In this document: piece after piece, positions 5,530 to 14,433 of the stretch
Layout: each line of letters begins with the position of its first letter
Position numbering within the stretch: position 1 is the stretch's first letter
Assembly: GCA_002469805.1 (NCBI GenBank)
Contig: DKNW01000056.1
Span: 1,366 to 22,809, forward strand
DNA: 21,444 nt
Origin: Rhodobiaceae bacterium UBA7378
GTDB taxonomy: Bacteria > Pseudomonadota > Alphaproteobacteria > RS24
Direction of reading: 5' to 3'
Translations under genes and position numbers: made by a program
Notes under the pieces: generated by a model
The model's input: only the letters and a program-made list of their open reading frames with translations
Database searches by the model: none
What the model was told of the DNA's origin: nothing

Positions 5530-7038
5530 ATGTTCCCCCCAGCAAAAGACCATATTGATATCTCCGCAGCAGAATTTGAAACCACACCGCAAGTGAAGCC
5601 AACCGGCTTTCGTGAATATGATGCGCGATGGTTATTTCCAGAAGAAATTAACCTTATGGGAATTCAAGCGCTGGGGTTCGGGTTGGGCAATGTACTTCAC
5701 GACCTTTTGCAACAAGACACCACGCCCGCCATCGTGGTCGGGCACGATTACCGATCATATTCGCAATCGATCAAGCTGGCCCTTATCAACGGGCTGGTGA
5801 GCGCCGGTGTCGAGGTGCATGACATCGGTTTGGCGCTGTCGCCAACGGCTTATTTCGCCCAGTTCGACTTGAATATTCCCGCCGTCGCGATGGTCACTGC
5901 CAGTCACAATGAAAATGGCTGGACTGGCGTTAAAATGGGCGCAGCGCGGCCGCTGACATTCGGGCCTGACGAAATGGACGCCTTGCGCGATATGGTCTTG
6001 TCAAATAAGGGCATCGCACGCGATGGCGGCAGTTACCGCTTCGTGCCCGGCATGGCGACACGGTATAAAGCCGACCTTGGCGACCGCGCGCCATTTTCGC
6101 GCAAGATCAAGGCGGTGGTCGCATGCGGCAATGGCACGGCGGGCGCATTTGCACCAGATGTACTGGCAGGCCTTGGGGTTGATGTTGTTCCCTTGCACTG
6201 CGACCTTGACCACAGCTTTCCGAACCACAACCCGAACCCGGAAGATATGGAAATGTTGCACGCGCTGCGTGATACTGTGCTGGCAAGCGATGCCGATATT
6301 GGCTTTGCCTTTGACGGAGACGGCGACCGGTGCGGCGTTGTTGACAATGAAGGCGAAGAGATATTTGCCGACAAAATGGGCGTGCTTGTCGCCCGCGATT
6401 TAGCCAAGAAACACGAAAACGCGGTTTTTGTCGCCGACGTAAAATCAACCGGCTTATTTGCCACTGACCCCGAATTGCAGGCCGCCGGTGCCACCACGCA
6501 TTACTGGAAAACGGGCCATAGCTATATGAAACGTCACACGGTTGAAACCGGCGCGCTAGCGGGCTTCGAAAAAAGCGGGCATTATTTTTTCAATCCACCA
6601 GTCGGACGCGGATATGATGATGGCATTGTCACCGCTATCGCCATTTGTGACATGCTGGAGCACGCACAAGATAAGTCCATGGCAGACCTGCGCAAATCAT
6701 TGCCGGTGGCGTATAGTTCACCCACCATGTCCCCCTATTGTGCGGATACAGAAAAATACGGCGTTGTCGATCGCGCGGTGGCGCATTTCGAAAACATGGC
6801 AGCGCAGGGCGATAAACTAATCGGCCAAAACATTCGCGATCTTGTGACGGTTAATGGGGTGCGCGTGACAGTTGAAGACGGCACATGGGGACTGGTGCGG
6901 GCATCATCCAATAAGCCTGGGCTCGTCGTCGTTGTGGAAAGCCCGGTGTCGGATGACAATATGCGCGCGATGTTCGCGGCGATAGACGCTTTGCTGTCGG
7001 GATATGATGAAGTCGGTGAATACGACCAAAAACTCTAA
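5530..7038 (+). CDS. Phosphomannomutase/phosphoglucomutase
   Basis: 502 residues from the ATG at 5530, which has AGAGG six bases upstream; a TTG at 5524 in frame is less likely. It interconverts hexose 1- and 6-phosphates in the cytoplasm for cell-surface sugar or central metabolism. The alpha-D-phosphohexomutase domains are all visible: phosphoserine loop TASHNENG (S125), metal-binding loop FDGDGDR (261-267), sugar-specificity loop GFEKSGHYFF (345-354) and C-terminal phosphate-binding loop RASSNKPG (457-464). In the sugar loop, Lys-Ser replaces the Met-Ser or Asn-Ser of many homologues. Length is a little above AlgC (about 460), with an N-terminal extension of roughly 20 residues. It stands alone between a minus-strand gene on each side; no glycan cluster is in view, so ManB/AlgC/Pgm names cannot be told apart. 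Confidence 0.93.
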   Translation: MFPPAKDHIDISAAEFETTPQVKPTGFREYDARWLFPEEINLMGIQALGFGLGNVLHDLLQQDTTPAIVVGHDYRSYSQSIKLALINGLVSAGVEVHDIGLALSPTAYFAQFDLNIPAVAMVTASHNENGWTGVKMGAARPLTFGPDEMDALRDMVLSNKGIARDGGSYRFVPGMATRYKADLGDRAPFSRKIKAVVACGNGTAGAFAPDVLAGLGVDVVPLHCDLDHSFPNHNPNPEDMEMLHALRDTVLASDADIGFAFDGDGDRCGVVDNEGEEIFADKMGVLVARDLAKKHENAVFVADVKSTGLFATDPELQAAGATTHYWKTGHSYMKRHTVETGALAGFEKSGHYFFNPPVGRGYDDGIVTAIAICDMLEHAQDKSMADLRKSLPVAYSSPTMSPYCADTEKYGVVDRAVAHFENMAAQGDKLIGQNIRDLVTVNGVRVTVEDGTWGLVRASSNKPGLVVVVESPVSDDNMRAMFAAIDALLSGYDEVGEYDQKL

Positions 7039-7060
7039 TGGGTAAGCCTTGTTTATCCGG

Positions 7061-7885
7061 CTAGACGAGTGCCAGCACCATGCGGCTGCCGCTGAGCAAT
7101 AGAAAACCAGCGAACACCAGTTCCAATTGTCGCGGCGTCATAATATGCGCAAAGCGTGCGCCTGTTGGCGCGCCCAGCATACTGGCCGGTATCACTGCCA
7201 TCAGTGCCAGAAGGTTCACATAACCGAACGAATATGGCGGCAAGTCTGGCAATGACCACCCGCCCATCACAAAACCAAGCGCTGCGGGAACCGCGATAAT
7301 CACACTCAGGCAAGCAGAGGTTGCCACCGCGCGGTGCATGTCGCGGCCCGATGCCCCCAGCAGCGGCACAGATAATGTGCCACCGCCAATGCCCATCAAG
7401 GCCGATAAAAAACCCGTGAGCAATGCCAACGCTTTTTGCAAACGCTCGGAAATCGACGCGCTTGCAGCGCCCTGCCCTTTGACCCCGCGCAACATGCGCG
7501 CGCCCAGTACCAGCGCGAGCGTGGCAAAAATAAGCTTAAGCCCTTCGGGAACGATGAAGCGGGCCAGCAATGCCCCCGATAGCGCGCCGAACGCAATAAA
7601 GCCGCCCCATGCGCGTAAAATTTCGATATCGACAGCGCCGCGTTTCAGATGACTTCGAGCCGATTGTCCGCCGGTAAAACAAATAATCGCCAGAGATGTG
7701 CCAACGGCCATGTGGATGTGTAAGTGCGCGGGAAAGTCAAACCATACGAATGTCTGAAATAGAACCGGCACCAGAACAATGCCACCACCGACCCCGAGCA
7801 GGCCGGCAATGATGCCAGATACATATCCTGACGCCAGCAGGCCGGCGGCAAGCGCAATTAATTGGCCTAGGTCAAAATTATCCAT
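7061..7885 (-). CDS. TauE/SafE (TSUP) family membrane exporter
   Basis: 274 residues, nearly all hydrophobic, with the internal duplication of the TSUP family: GLLGVGGGIVLVPVL (28-42) is repeated as SALMGIGGGTLSVPLL (161-176), and HMAVGTSLA (58-66) as HRAVATSA (184-191). About eight membrane helices are expected, in the inner membrane. Characterised family members export sulfite, sulfoacetate or other organosulfur anions; the substrate here cannot be read. The start codon overlaps the dusA stop as TGATG (ATG at 7885); a GTG at 7888 is the only other close choice. No strong ribosome-binding site is present, so translation probably depends on dusA. It converges on the mutase gene with only 22 bases between stops and no clear terminator. 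Confidence 0.92.
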   Translation of the reverse strand: MDNFDLGQLIALAAGLLASGYVSGIIAGLLGVGGGIVLVPVLFQTFVWFDFPAHLHIHMAVGTSLAIICFTGGQSARSHLKRGAVDIEILRAWGGFIAFGALSGALLARFIVPEGLKLIFATLALVLGARMLRGVKGQGAASASISERLQKALALLTGFLSALMGIGGGTLSVPLLGASGRDMHRAVATSACLSVIIAVPAALGFVMGGWSLPDLPPYSFGYVNLLALMAVIPASMLGAPTGARFAHIMTPRQLELVFAGFLLLSGSRMVLALV

Positions 7886-8910
7886 CACGACGCGGCAGCA
7901 TCAGCTTGCGCGGCATTCTGAATTTGCGCAGCTTTCTCAGCTTGTGCCTTAACCACATCCAGCGCGCCGCGCAAAACTTGCGGCGACACATGATTGCCAA
8001 CCGCGTTCTCGCTTAGATAACGCCGCCATAAACGCCCACCCGGGCACCCCTGATACAACCCCATCAAATGCCGCGTCAACGCGTGCAGGGGAATACCTTT
8101 TGCAACCAGTTGTTCGGCATAGGGAATGAGTAATTCGACGATCTCATCGCGACTGAGGGGACTATCCGTTGCGCCGAAAACCAAGCGATCGACATCAACC
8201 AAAAAATACGGATTTTTATATGCCATGCGCCCGACCATAACCCCATCAACATGTGTCAGGTGATCCTGCGTCTGCGCCATTGTTTCGATGCCGCCATTGA
8301 TAACAATGGTCAGCTTTGGAAATTGCCGCTTCAACGCGTGAACGAGTGCGTAATCCAGTGGCGGAATATCCCGATTTTCTTTCGGGCTTAAGCCCTCCAA
8401 CCAAGCTTTGCGGGCATGAATAATAAACACCTCGACGCCCGCATCGTGGCATGCAGACACAAGGCGCGGCAACGCCTCTTCAGGGTTCTGGTCGTCGACA
8501 CCGATGCGGCATTTCACAGTAACCGGAACTTGTACACATGCACGCATCGCATCCATGCACGTCGCCACCAGATCAGGGTCGCGCATTAGGCAAGCACCAA
8601 ACGCGCCCGACTGTACCCGATCAGACGGGCAACCGACATTCAGATTAATTTCGTCATAACCCCAGTCTTCGCCAATTCTCGCGGCTTGCGATAACGCGGC
8701 CGGATCACTGCCACCCAGTTGCAACGCCAAAGGTTGCTCGGCAGCGTCGAAATCAAGCAACCTTGCTCGGTCGCCATGCCGAATGGCATCAGCCGTAACC
8801 ATTTCAGTATATAGGCGCGCATGGCGTGAGATGAGGCGCAGAAAAAACCGGTCATGCCGGTCCGTCCAGTCCATCATCGGGGCAACACAGAATTTATGCG
8901 ACGCGTTCAT
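7885..8910 (-). CDS. dusA: tRNA-dihydrouridine synthase A
   Basis: 341 residues, the length of DusA. This FMN enzyme reduces uridines in the tRNA D-loop (U20 and U20a in E. coli) with NADPH. The FMN-binding TIM barrel begins with VAPMMDWTDRHDRFFLRLIS; the catalytic cysteine is C94 in NLNVGCPSDRVQSGAFGACL; HARKAWLEGLSPKENR (165-180), NGGI (205-208) and GVMVGR (223-228) follow, all diagnostic of the DusA branch and not DusB or DusC. The C-terminal helical domain that binds tRNA ends in an Ala-rich tail. The ATG at 8910 has AAGGGA very close by. It begins about 50 bases after the terminator of the ACAD pair, so it needs its own promoter, which I could not define. Confidence 0.96.
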   Translation of the reverse strand: MNASHKFCVAPMMDWTDRHDRFFLRLISRHARLYTEMVTADAIRHGDRARLLDFDAAEQPLALQLGGSDPAALSQAARIGEDWGYDEINLNVGCPSDRVQSGAFGACLMRDPDLVATCMDAMRACVQVPVTVKCRIGVDDQNPEEALPRLVSACHDAGVEVFIIHARKAWLEGLSPKENRDIPPLDYALVHALKRQFPKLTIVINGGIETMAQTQDHLTHVDGVMVGRMAYKNPYFLVDVDRLVFGATDSPLSRDEIVELLIPYAEQLVAKGIPLHALTRHLMGLYQGCPGGRLWRRYLSENAVGNHVSPQVLRGALDVVKAQAEKAAQIQNAAQADAAAS

Positions 8911-8960
8911 GTCCCTTTTTGGCGCGTTTTGAGCCTTGCATCAAGACATGTTGAAAAAGC

Positions 8961-8996
8961 AAAAAGCCGCCCGCCCCGATTTGGGACGCGCGGCTT
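8961..8996 (-). terminator. Intrinsic terminator of the second ACAD operon
   Basis: Reading on the minus strand, 21 bases after the TAG of the 9018-10253 gene, AAGCCGC (8996-8990) and GCGTCCC (8989-8983) pair with GGGGCGG and GCGGCTT across a five-base loop, with one G-G mismatch and one G-T pair. The stem runs straight into a T-rich tail (TTTTTGCTTTTT). This is the clearest rho-independent terminator in the window and separates the ACAD pair from dusA. Confidence 0.88.
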
Positions 8997-9017
8997 GATG
9001 GTTAAAGGCGCGGAAGC

Positions 9018-10253
9018 CTACTTGCGGCCACTTGGCAGTTCGTTGAACGGCACTTGCTTGTCCACGCGAATATCTTGCGGCAGACCAAGCACCTGCTCGG
9101 AAACGATATTGCGCAAGATTTCGTCCGTACCACCGGCAATACGGTAGCCCGCACCCCACATCCACTGGTTCTGGAAAGCAGCATTCATCTCGGCATCTTC
9201 ATCACCTTGTAAAATACCGCCTTGCCCTTGCAAATCCATGGCGAACGATGCCAAGTCCTGCATTTTCGGACCTGATACAATCTTACCGATCGAGCTTTCC
9301 GGGCCCGGTGTCTGGCCTTTCGACAACGCTGTCAACGTGCGGAACTTGGTGTATTTCAGACCTTGGGTCTCGACATACCAATCTGCGAGATGTTCGCGCA
9401 CATTGGCGTCTTTAATCGCTGGGCCGCTTTCTAGTTCGGTCTGACGGGCCAGTTTCAAAAGCTCGGTGTAATCGACGCCACTACCCTGACCAATGGCAAG
9501 TCGCTCATTCATCAAAGTGGTCAACGCCACTTTCCAGCCTTCGCCAACATCGCCAAGGCGCTGGCTGTCCGGCACGCGCACATCGGTGAAAAACACTTCG
9601 TTAAAATTCGACTCGCCCGAAATCTGTTTAATCGGTCGCACCTCAATGCCCGGCGATTTCATATCGAGAAAGAAAAATGTCAAACCTTTGTGCTTGGGAG
9701 CACTCGGATCAGACCGCGTGACGATAATGCCGTAATCGCAAAAATGCGCGCCTGAAGTCCAGACCTTCTGACCATTAATGACCCAGTCATCGCCGTCTCG
9801 TTCGGCTTTAGTGCGCAGACCCGCAACATCGGAACCAGCAGATGGTTCAGAAAATAGCTGGCACCAGATTTCTTTACCGTAAAGCGCCGGCTTCACAAAA
9901 CGCTCGTTTTGTTCTTTTGTTGCCCACGCCATCATGGTCGGGATACACATGCCGAGCCCAATGTCAAAGAACCCGCCGGGTACTTCGAAATTGGATTCTT
10001 CCTGCGAATAGATTACCGACTGGATTGACGAGCCGCCAAGTCCGCCAAACTCAGTAGGCCAGGTGATCGCAGCATAACCGGCCTCAGCTTTTTTGGCCTG
10101 CCAAACGCGGGCGCTTGCAAGACGATCAGCCTCGGCTTTGTTCGACCGACCGGCGCGCGCCTTGTTCGGATCTTTCGGCTTGGCGTTGGCTTCCAGCCAC
10201 GCTCTCACCTCGGCACGAAATTTTGCTTCTTCGGGGGTATCGTTAAAGTCCAT
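9018..10253 (-). CDS. Acyl-CoA dehydrogenase, large subunit with helix-G catalytic glutamate
   Basis: 411 residues. The N-terminal domain carries an insert rich in Lys/Arg/Ala (about residues 25-50), as in many large ACADs of this class. CQLFSEPSAGSDVAGL (131-146) and NGQKVWTSGAHFCDYG (160-175) form the middle domain. Glu250 in TTLMNERLAIG sits at the isovaleryl-CoA dehydrogenase catalytic position; the MCAD-type position reads RIAGGTDEIL (371-380) with Gly. The RxxFG and QxHGGxG FAD motifs are missing (LLKLARQTELESGPAI; LQGQGGILQGDEDAEM). It is the second gene of a pair, 60 bases after the small ACAD at 10314-11438, which has those motifs; I infer one heteromeric enzyme. A basic ribosome-binding site (AAGGAAAG) precedes the ATG. 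Substrate unknown. Confidence 0.95.
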   Translation of the reverse strand: MDFNDTPEEAKFRAEVRAWLEANAKPKDPNKARAGRSNKAEADRLASARVWQAKKAEAGYAAITWPTEFGGLGGSSIQSVIYSQEESNFEVPGGFFDIGLGMCIPTMMAWATKEQNERFVKPALYGKEIWCQLFSEPSAGSDVAGLRTKAERDGDDWVINGQKVWTSGAHFCDYGIIVTRSDPSAPKHKGLTFFFLDMKSPGIEVRPIKQISGESNFNEVFFTDVRVPDSQRLGDVGEGWKVALTTLMNERLAIGQGSGVDYTELLKLARQTELESGPAIKDANVREHLADWYVETQGLKYTKFRTLTALSKGQTPGPESSIGKIVSGPKMQDLASFAMDLQGQGGILQGDEDAEMNAAFQNQWMWGAGYRIAGGTDEILRNIVSEQVLGLPQDIRVDKQVPFNELPSGRK

Positions 10254-10294
10254 TTTAACTTTCCTTCCTAAATCACGGATATTTTCTGTGCTGG

Positions 10295-10317
10295 TTGATG
10301 CAGGTGAGCAGCATCAA
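10295..10317. repeat. Inverted repeat spanning the stop codon of the small ACAD gene
   Basis: A perfect 7-base inverted repeat, TTGATGC (10295-10301) and GCATCAA (10311-10317), flanks nine bases. On the mRNA it folds across the TGA stop (10314-10316) of the small-subunit gene. No T-run follows, so it is not an intrinsic terminator. It could act in mRNA processing or stability, or in adjusting small-to-large subunit output. Confidence 0.45.
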
Positions 10318-11438
10318 GCCACGTTACTTTTTTCAAGTTCGCTGACCAGACGGTCTTTCCAACGGCTCGCACTGCCAAGCGATAGCGCCAGCAATTTCGA
10401 ACGCCGATAGTGAAACTGGGTATTGGCTTCCCAGGTAAACCCAATGCCGCCATGCACCTGAATGCTTTCCTGCGCGGCAAAACGATAGGCTTCGGTTGCT
10501 GCAATGCGTGCTGCCGCGGCCGCCAACTCAAGGTCTCCGGCATCCTCGGCAAATGCCATTGCGCCATAATAAGCATTAGAACGCGCCAGTTCCAGCTTAA
10601 CATACATGTCGGCAATTTTGTGCTTGATGGCCTGATACGACCCGATCTGGCGACCAAAGGCGTAGCGCTCCAGCGCATAATCTTTCGCCATGTTCATAGC
10701 TGCTTCAGCGCCGCCAACCTGTTCGAAAGCCACCAGAACCGCGGCACCAGCCTCAACGCGTCGGTAATCATCCCAACCCTGACCTTCCTGGCCGAGCAAT
10801 TCTGCTGGCGCATTTTCAAACACGATCTCGCCATGCCCGCGCGTCGGGTCAATTGTTTCCACCTCGCGGCGGCTTACGCCATCGCCGTTCAAATCAACCA
10901 GAACCAACGACAAAGCCCGCTCGCCCGCACCGCCCGTATTGGCCAGCACGATGGCGATACCAGAAATCATGGCATCAGCTACCGGAATTTTTGTTCCGTT
11001 CAGCTTGCCATCGGCGAAACTGGTTTTAACCGTTGCCGGTGATGGCGGCTGGGTGCCTTCAGATGAAGCTACCGTGCCAACACACGCGCCGGTTGCAAGT
11101 TGCGGTAACCATGTTTCTTTCTGGCTCTGCGACCCAAACTGCTTTAGCGCTTCGGCGGCCAAATATATCGACGAGCTGAATGGCACTGGGGCCACACAAC
11201 GGCCCAGTTCTTCAGCCAACACGCAAAGCTCGAGTGGGCCAAGCCCTAAACCACCAAACTCTTCCGGAATAGCTGCACCAGCAAACCCAAGGTCGCACAA
11301 CCCTTTCCAGACAGCTTCGTCATGGCCGGCATCGCCCTCTAATATTTTACGCACATGATCAAGCGTGCAAGTATCATCGAGAAACTTGCGTGCCTGATCT
11401 TTCAACATTTTTTGATCATCGGAAAAATCGAAATTCAT
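10314..11438 (-). CDS. Acyl-CoA dehydrogenase, small-subunit type lacking the catalytic glutamate
   Basis: 374 residues. The FAD motifs are intact: RYAFGRQIGSYQ (258-269) and QVHGGIGFTWE (327-337). Both positions of the catalytic base lack Glu at the expected place: the C-terminal MCAD-type site reads LLALSLGSASRW (349-360), and helix G reads RRVEAGAAVLVAFEQ (226-240), where the aligned position is not occupied by the NER-type glutamate. The middle-domain flavin loop is degenerate (ASSEGTQPPSPA, 124-135), as in other partner subunits. It comes first in the pair, with the large subunit next. AGGGGAAAG stands just before the ATG at 11438. It lies 57 bases after glnE on the same strand, and a possible promoter overlaps the glnE stop. 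The fold is certain; the heteromeric role is inferred from motif complementarity. Confidence 0.93.
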   Translation of the reverse strand: MNFDFSDDQKMLKDQARKFLDDTCTLDHVRKILEGDAGHDEAVWKGLCDLGFAGAAIPEEFGGLGLGPLELCVLAEELGRCVAPVPFSSSIYLAAEALKQFGSQSQKETWLPQLATGACVGTVASSEGTQPPSPATVKTSFADGKLNGTKIPVADAMISGIAIVLANTGGAGERALSLVLVDLNGDGVSRREVETIDPTRGHGEIVFENAPAELLGQEGQGWDDYRRVEAGAAVLVAFEQVGGAEAAMNMAKDYALERYAFGRQIGSYQAIKHKIADMYVKLELARSNAYYGAMAFAEDAGDLELAAAAARIAATEAYRFAAQESIQVHGGIGFTWEANTQFHYRRSKLLALSLGSASRWKDRLVSELEKSNVA

Positions 11439-11469
11439 CTTTCCCCTACTCCCTGTAATCCAAGGGTGT

Positions 11470-11499
11470 ACGCTACCCCGTTGGCTTGTGATGCGTCAA
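11470..11499 (-). promoter_or_regulatory. Weak candidate promoter of the second ACAD pair
   Basis: TTGACG (11499-11494, five of six consensus bases) includes the glnE stop codon; after an 18-base spacer comes TAGCGT (11475-11470, three of six). If real, it would start the ACAD pair independently of glnE with a leader of about 25 bases. The -10 match is poor. Confidence 0.28.
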
Positions 11500-14429
11500 T
11501 GCGTTGCGCGATCGCGTTGTGCGTGCAGCACCCGTGAAACCGCCCTCGACACATCTTCGCGCAACTGCGTCAGTTGGGCTTGCAGACGCGCCGGATCAGG
11601 CGCATGGACAGCATTTAATACCATCTCGATCGCCCCTCGGCCCGCAACATCGCTATCGGGTTCCAGACAAAGGCCGGAAATCTGCCGCAAAGCGGCATAA
11701 TAACCTGCCGCCTCGTAAAACAAGTCATAATCGGCGCGCACCATAAGACCAGCATCACGCAAAGTTTCCAATGTGGGCAGCAGACCCCGCCCCGCGGCTC
11801 TATCGGCGCCTAAAATCTCGGGACAATGTGCCGCATGCCCTAAAATCAGGGTCTGCGCAGCAAATTCGATATCGATCAACCCGCCCGGCCCGTTCTTGAT
11901 ATCAAGCGGCCCGCGCACCTGCTGATGTTCGAACAAGCGCTGGCGCATTGCCTCAACATCATCGACTAGCGGCATCGCGTCGCGCGGACGACTGATGACA
12001 TCTTTTATGATGCCGTTCAGCTTAGCCACCAGCGCGTCCGACCCCGCCACCACGCATGCCTGTGTCAGCGCCATATGTTCCCATGTCCACGCATCATTTT
12101 GCTGATAGGCGGCAAAACTCGACATTTTGGTGACAAGCGGCCCGGCATTGCCTGACGGACGCAACCGCATATCAACATCGTATAATCGCCCCTCAGGTGT
12201 TGAAACGGTTAGGCCGCTGATCAATCGCCGCGCCGCACGCGCCATCCACACATCACCGGCCAGCGGCTTTTCACTATCGGATTGAAGCGCGAAATCGGCA
12301 CTGTCGCAAACAATCACCAGATCGAGGTCCGATTGTAATGTCATCTCACCGCTACCCAGCTTGCCCATACCTATCACGGCCATATTGGAATCGGACAAAG
12401 TTCCATGGCGTTCGGTGATATCGCGCATGGCGGCAGGCAGAAGACGCGAAATGGCACGCCGCGCGATGTCAGAAAACTGTGTTCCGACGATCTGAAAATT
12501 TGTCGGGTTGGCGAGCAAGTGAACACCAGTCCGAAACTGGCTGTGGTGCACGTCCAGACGCAAATCTTCCATCACATCGACAAAATCGAGATCAGCATCT
12601 TTTTGCTTTGTGTCATCTGCATTTTCGCCATCAGCCACATCAGCTGCCGCAGGGCGCGTATCGATCAACACGTCGACAAGCTGGGCGTTACGCGACAGCC
12701 ATGACGAGAGGCGCGGTGCGACGCCGACAATATCGACCAGTAGCTTTAAAATATTTTCATTGGATTGTAGTAGAGAGAAAAACTGCACGCCGGCGGGCAG
12801 CCTCGCCAGAAATTGATCGAACCGGATCAGGGCTTCATCCGGATCGGTTGCCCTTGACAACGCATCGATCAAAGACGGCATGAGGCGGGTTAAAATCTCT
12901 CGCGCGCGCGGTGACTTGGTGGGAGCCACACGCCCGCTATGCCAACCGCGAATAATTGCAGACACGTCCTTCGGGCGCTTGAAGCCCATTACTGTCAGAT
13001 TTTCAAGCGTGTCAGGGTCATCTTCATTGCCAGTGAAAACCAGATTTCCTGAGCCGGAAGCGAGCGTCTCGGCATGCTCGAACAGCAGCGCATACTCACC
13101 CGATACATAATTTAGCGTCTGGGTGAGAGCTTCGCTCAACGCCGCGCCATTTTCAAAACCGGCAAAGCGCGCGAAGACTTCAAAGGCGGGATCATCTTGC
13201 GGCACTGTATGGGTCTGTTCGTCGAGGCGCATTTGCAGGCAGTGCTCAAGGCGGCGCAAAAACGCATAAGCCGACGCCAGACCGTTAGCGGTGTCTTCCG
13301 AAATCCATCCCGCCGCATGCAGCGCATCCAGCATACCGACCGTCGTCTGGCCCCGCAAAGCCGGGTCGCGGCCACCTGCAATTAATTGCTGGGTTTGCAC
13401 AAAAAACTCTATCTCGCGAATACCGCCGCGCCCCAATTTCAAATTATGCCCGCGCACCGCAATATCGCCATGCCCGCGCACGGCATGTATTTGGCGTTTC
13501 ATTGAATGTACATCTTCTATGGCGGCAAAGTCATAATAACGCCGCCAGATAAACGGGCCGATTTCAGATAAAAACGCCGCGCCTGCTTCCATGTCTCCAG
13601 CGATCGGTCGCGCTTTGATGAACACCGCGCGCTCCCAGTTTTGACCTACTGTTTCGTAATAGGACAGCGCGGCAGGAACTGAAATTGCCACTTGAGTTGC
13701 GCCGGGGTCGGGCCGCAGGCGCAAATCCACGCGAAACGCAAAACCTTCTGCCGTGGGCGTTTGCAACAACGCCGCCATATCGCGCACCAGCGTGACATAA
13801 AATTTGCGGGTATCGACGTTCGCCGACAGCGGCATGGCATCAGGCGTGTAAAACACAATCAGGTCAATGTCGGAGGAATAATTGAGCTCTCTGCCACCAT
13901 GCTTACCCATCGCCAGCACAATCAAACCAGCCCGCGAAAATTGCGCCAGCTTGCCAGCCGCAACCGCTTCGTTTAACAACCAGTCGATCGCGCCCGCAAC
14001 GCATTGATCTGCCAACCGGCTTAGGCACGCTGTTACGGCGCGCACATCCCACATGCCTGTGATGTCAGCCAGTGCAGTTATCAGCGCAATTTGGTTGCGC
14101 GCATTTCGCAATGCCACCATGACCGCGTCGCGATTATCGCAAGCAGATATCGCGGCAGGCAAAGCATCTAACACCTGATCGGCGACCTCTTCAGCCGACT
14201 GCTTTTCCAGTGCGGCAATGATGTCGGGGTAGCGCCGTAACAAAGTGGAGAGAAAGGAACTGCCCTCGACGATGCGCTCAAATAAACAGATATGGGTGGT
14301 GAACACATCGCGCGTGGCCGCTGAATAGGTATTGGCGATATCTTCCAGCAAAGCGTGCGCATGGGCAGGATCAACCGCACCTAGAGGCGCGGGGTTGTCG
14401 TCAATCGAATCGAAAAAAGACGGGGCCAC
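11496..14429 (-). CDS. glnE: Bifunctional glutamine synthetase adenylyltransferase/adenylyl-removing enzyme
   Basis: 977 residues from the GTG at 14429, within the usual 940-1000 range. GlnE adds AMP to or removes AMP from glutamine synthetase in response to PII and glutamine. Two nucleotidyltransferase domains are seen: N-terminal (adenylyl-removing) with GKHGGRELNYSSDIDL (175-190), RVDLRLRPDP (233-242) and GRGGIREIEFF (333-343); C-terminal (adenylylating) with GKLGSGEMTLQSDLDL (689-704) and YDVDMRLRPSG (750-760). The paired acidic residues (DID, DLD) in both are intact. The frame extends upstream to an ATG at 14486, but that start has no ribosome-binding site and lies inside the sensor-kinase gene; the GTG just after that gene's stop has AGGAG 12 bases upstream. 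It is the last gene of the long ccm/two-component unit. Confidence 0.96.
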   Translation of the reverse strand: MAPSFFDSIDDNPAPLGAVDPAHAHALLEDIANTYSAATRDVFTTHICLFERIVEGSSFLSTLLRRYPDIIAALEKQSAEEVADQVLDALPAAISACDNRDAVMVALRNARNQIALITALADITGMWDVRAVTACLSRLADQCVAGAIDWLLNEAVAAGKLAQFSRAGLIVLAMGKHGGRELNYSSDIDLIVFYTPDAMPLSANVDTRKFYVTLVRDMAALLQTPTAEGFAFRVDLRLRPDPGATQVAISVPAALSYYETVGQNWERAVFIKARPIAGDMEAGAAFLSEIGPFIWRRYYDFAAIEDVHSMKRQIHAVRGHGDIAVRGHNLKLGRGGIREIEFFVQTQQLIAGGRDPALRGQTTVGMLDALHAAGWISEDTANGLASAYAFLRRLEHCLQMRLDEQTHTVPQDDPAFEVFARFAGFENGAALSEALTQTLNYVSGEYALLFEHAETLASGSGNLVFTGNEDDPDTLENLTVMGFKRPKDVSAIIRGWHSGRVAPTKSPRAREILTRLMPSLIDALSRATDPDEALIRFDQFLARLPAGVQFFSLLQSNENILKLLVDIVGVAPRLSSWLSRNAQLVDVLIDTRPAAADVADGENADDTKQKDADLDFVDVMEDLRLDVHHSQFRTGVHLLANPTNFQIVGTQFSDIARRAISRLLPAAMRDITERHGTLSDSNMAVIGMGKLGSGEMTLQSDLDLVIVCDSADFALQSDSEKPLAGDVWMARAARRLISGLTVSTPEGRLYDVDMRLRPSGNAGPLVTKMSSFAAYQQNDAWTWEHMALTQACVVAGSDALVAKLNGIIKDVISRPRDAMPLVDDVEAMRQRLFEHQQVRGPLDIKNGPGGLIDIEFAAQTLILGHAAHCPEILGADRAAGRGLLPTLETLRDAGLMVRADYDLFYEAAGYYAALRQISGLCLEPDSDVAGRGAIEMVLNAVHAPDPARLQAQLTQLREDVSRAVSRVLHAQRDRATH

Positions 14430-14433
14430 CGGC

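Noticed and set aside
7039..7060. Bidirectional terminator between the mutase and the exporter gene
   Set aside because: The only pairing (GGGTAA with TTATCC) is short, needs a G-T pair and has no T-run on either strand.
10410..11042. A 210-codon plus-strand open frame antisense to the small ACAD
   Set aside because: Same reason: no motif, unusual composition, fully covered by a conserved gene on the other strand.
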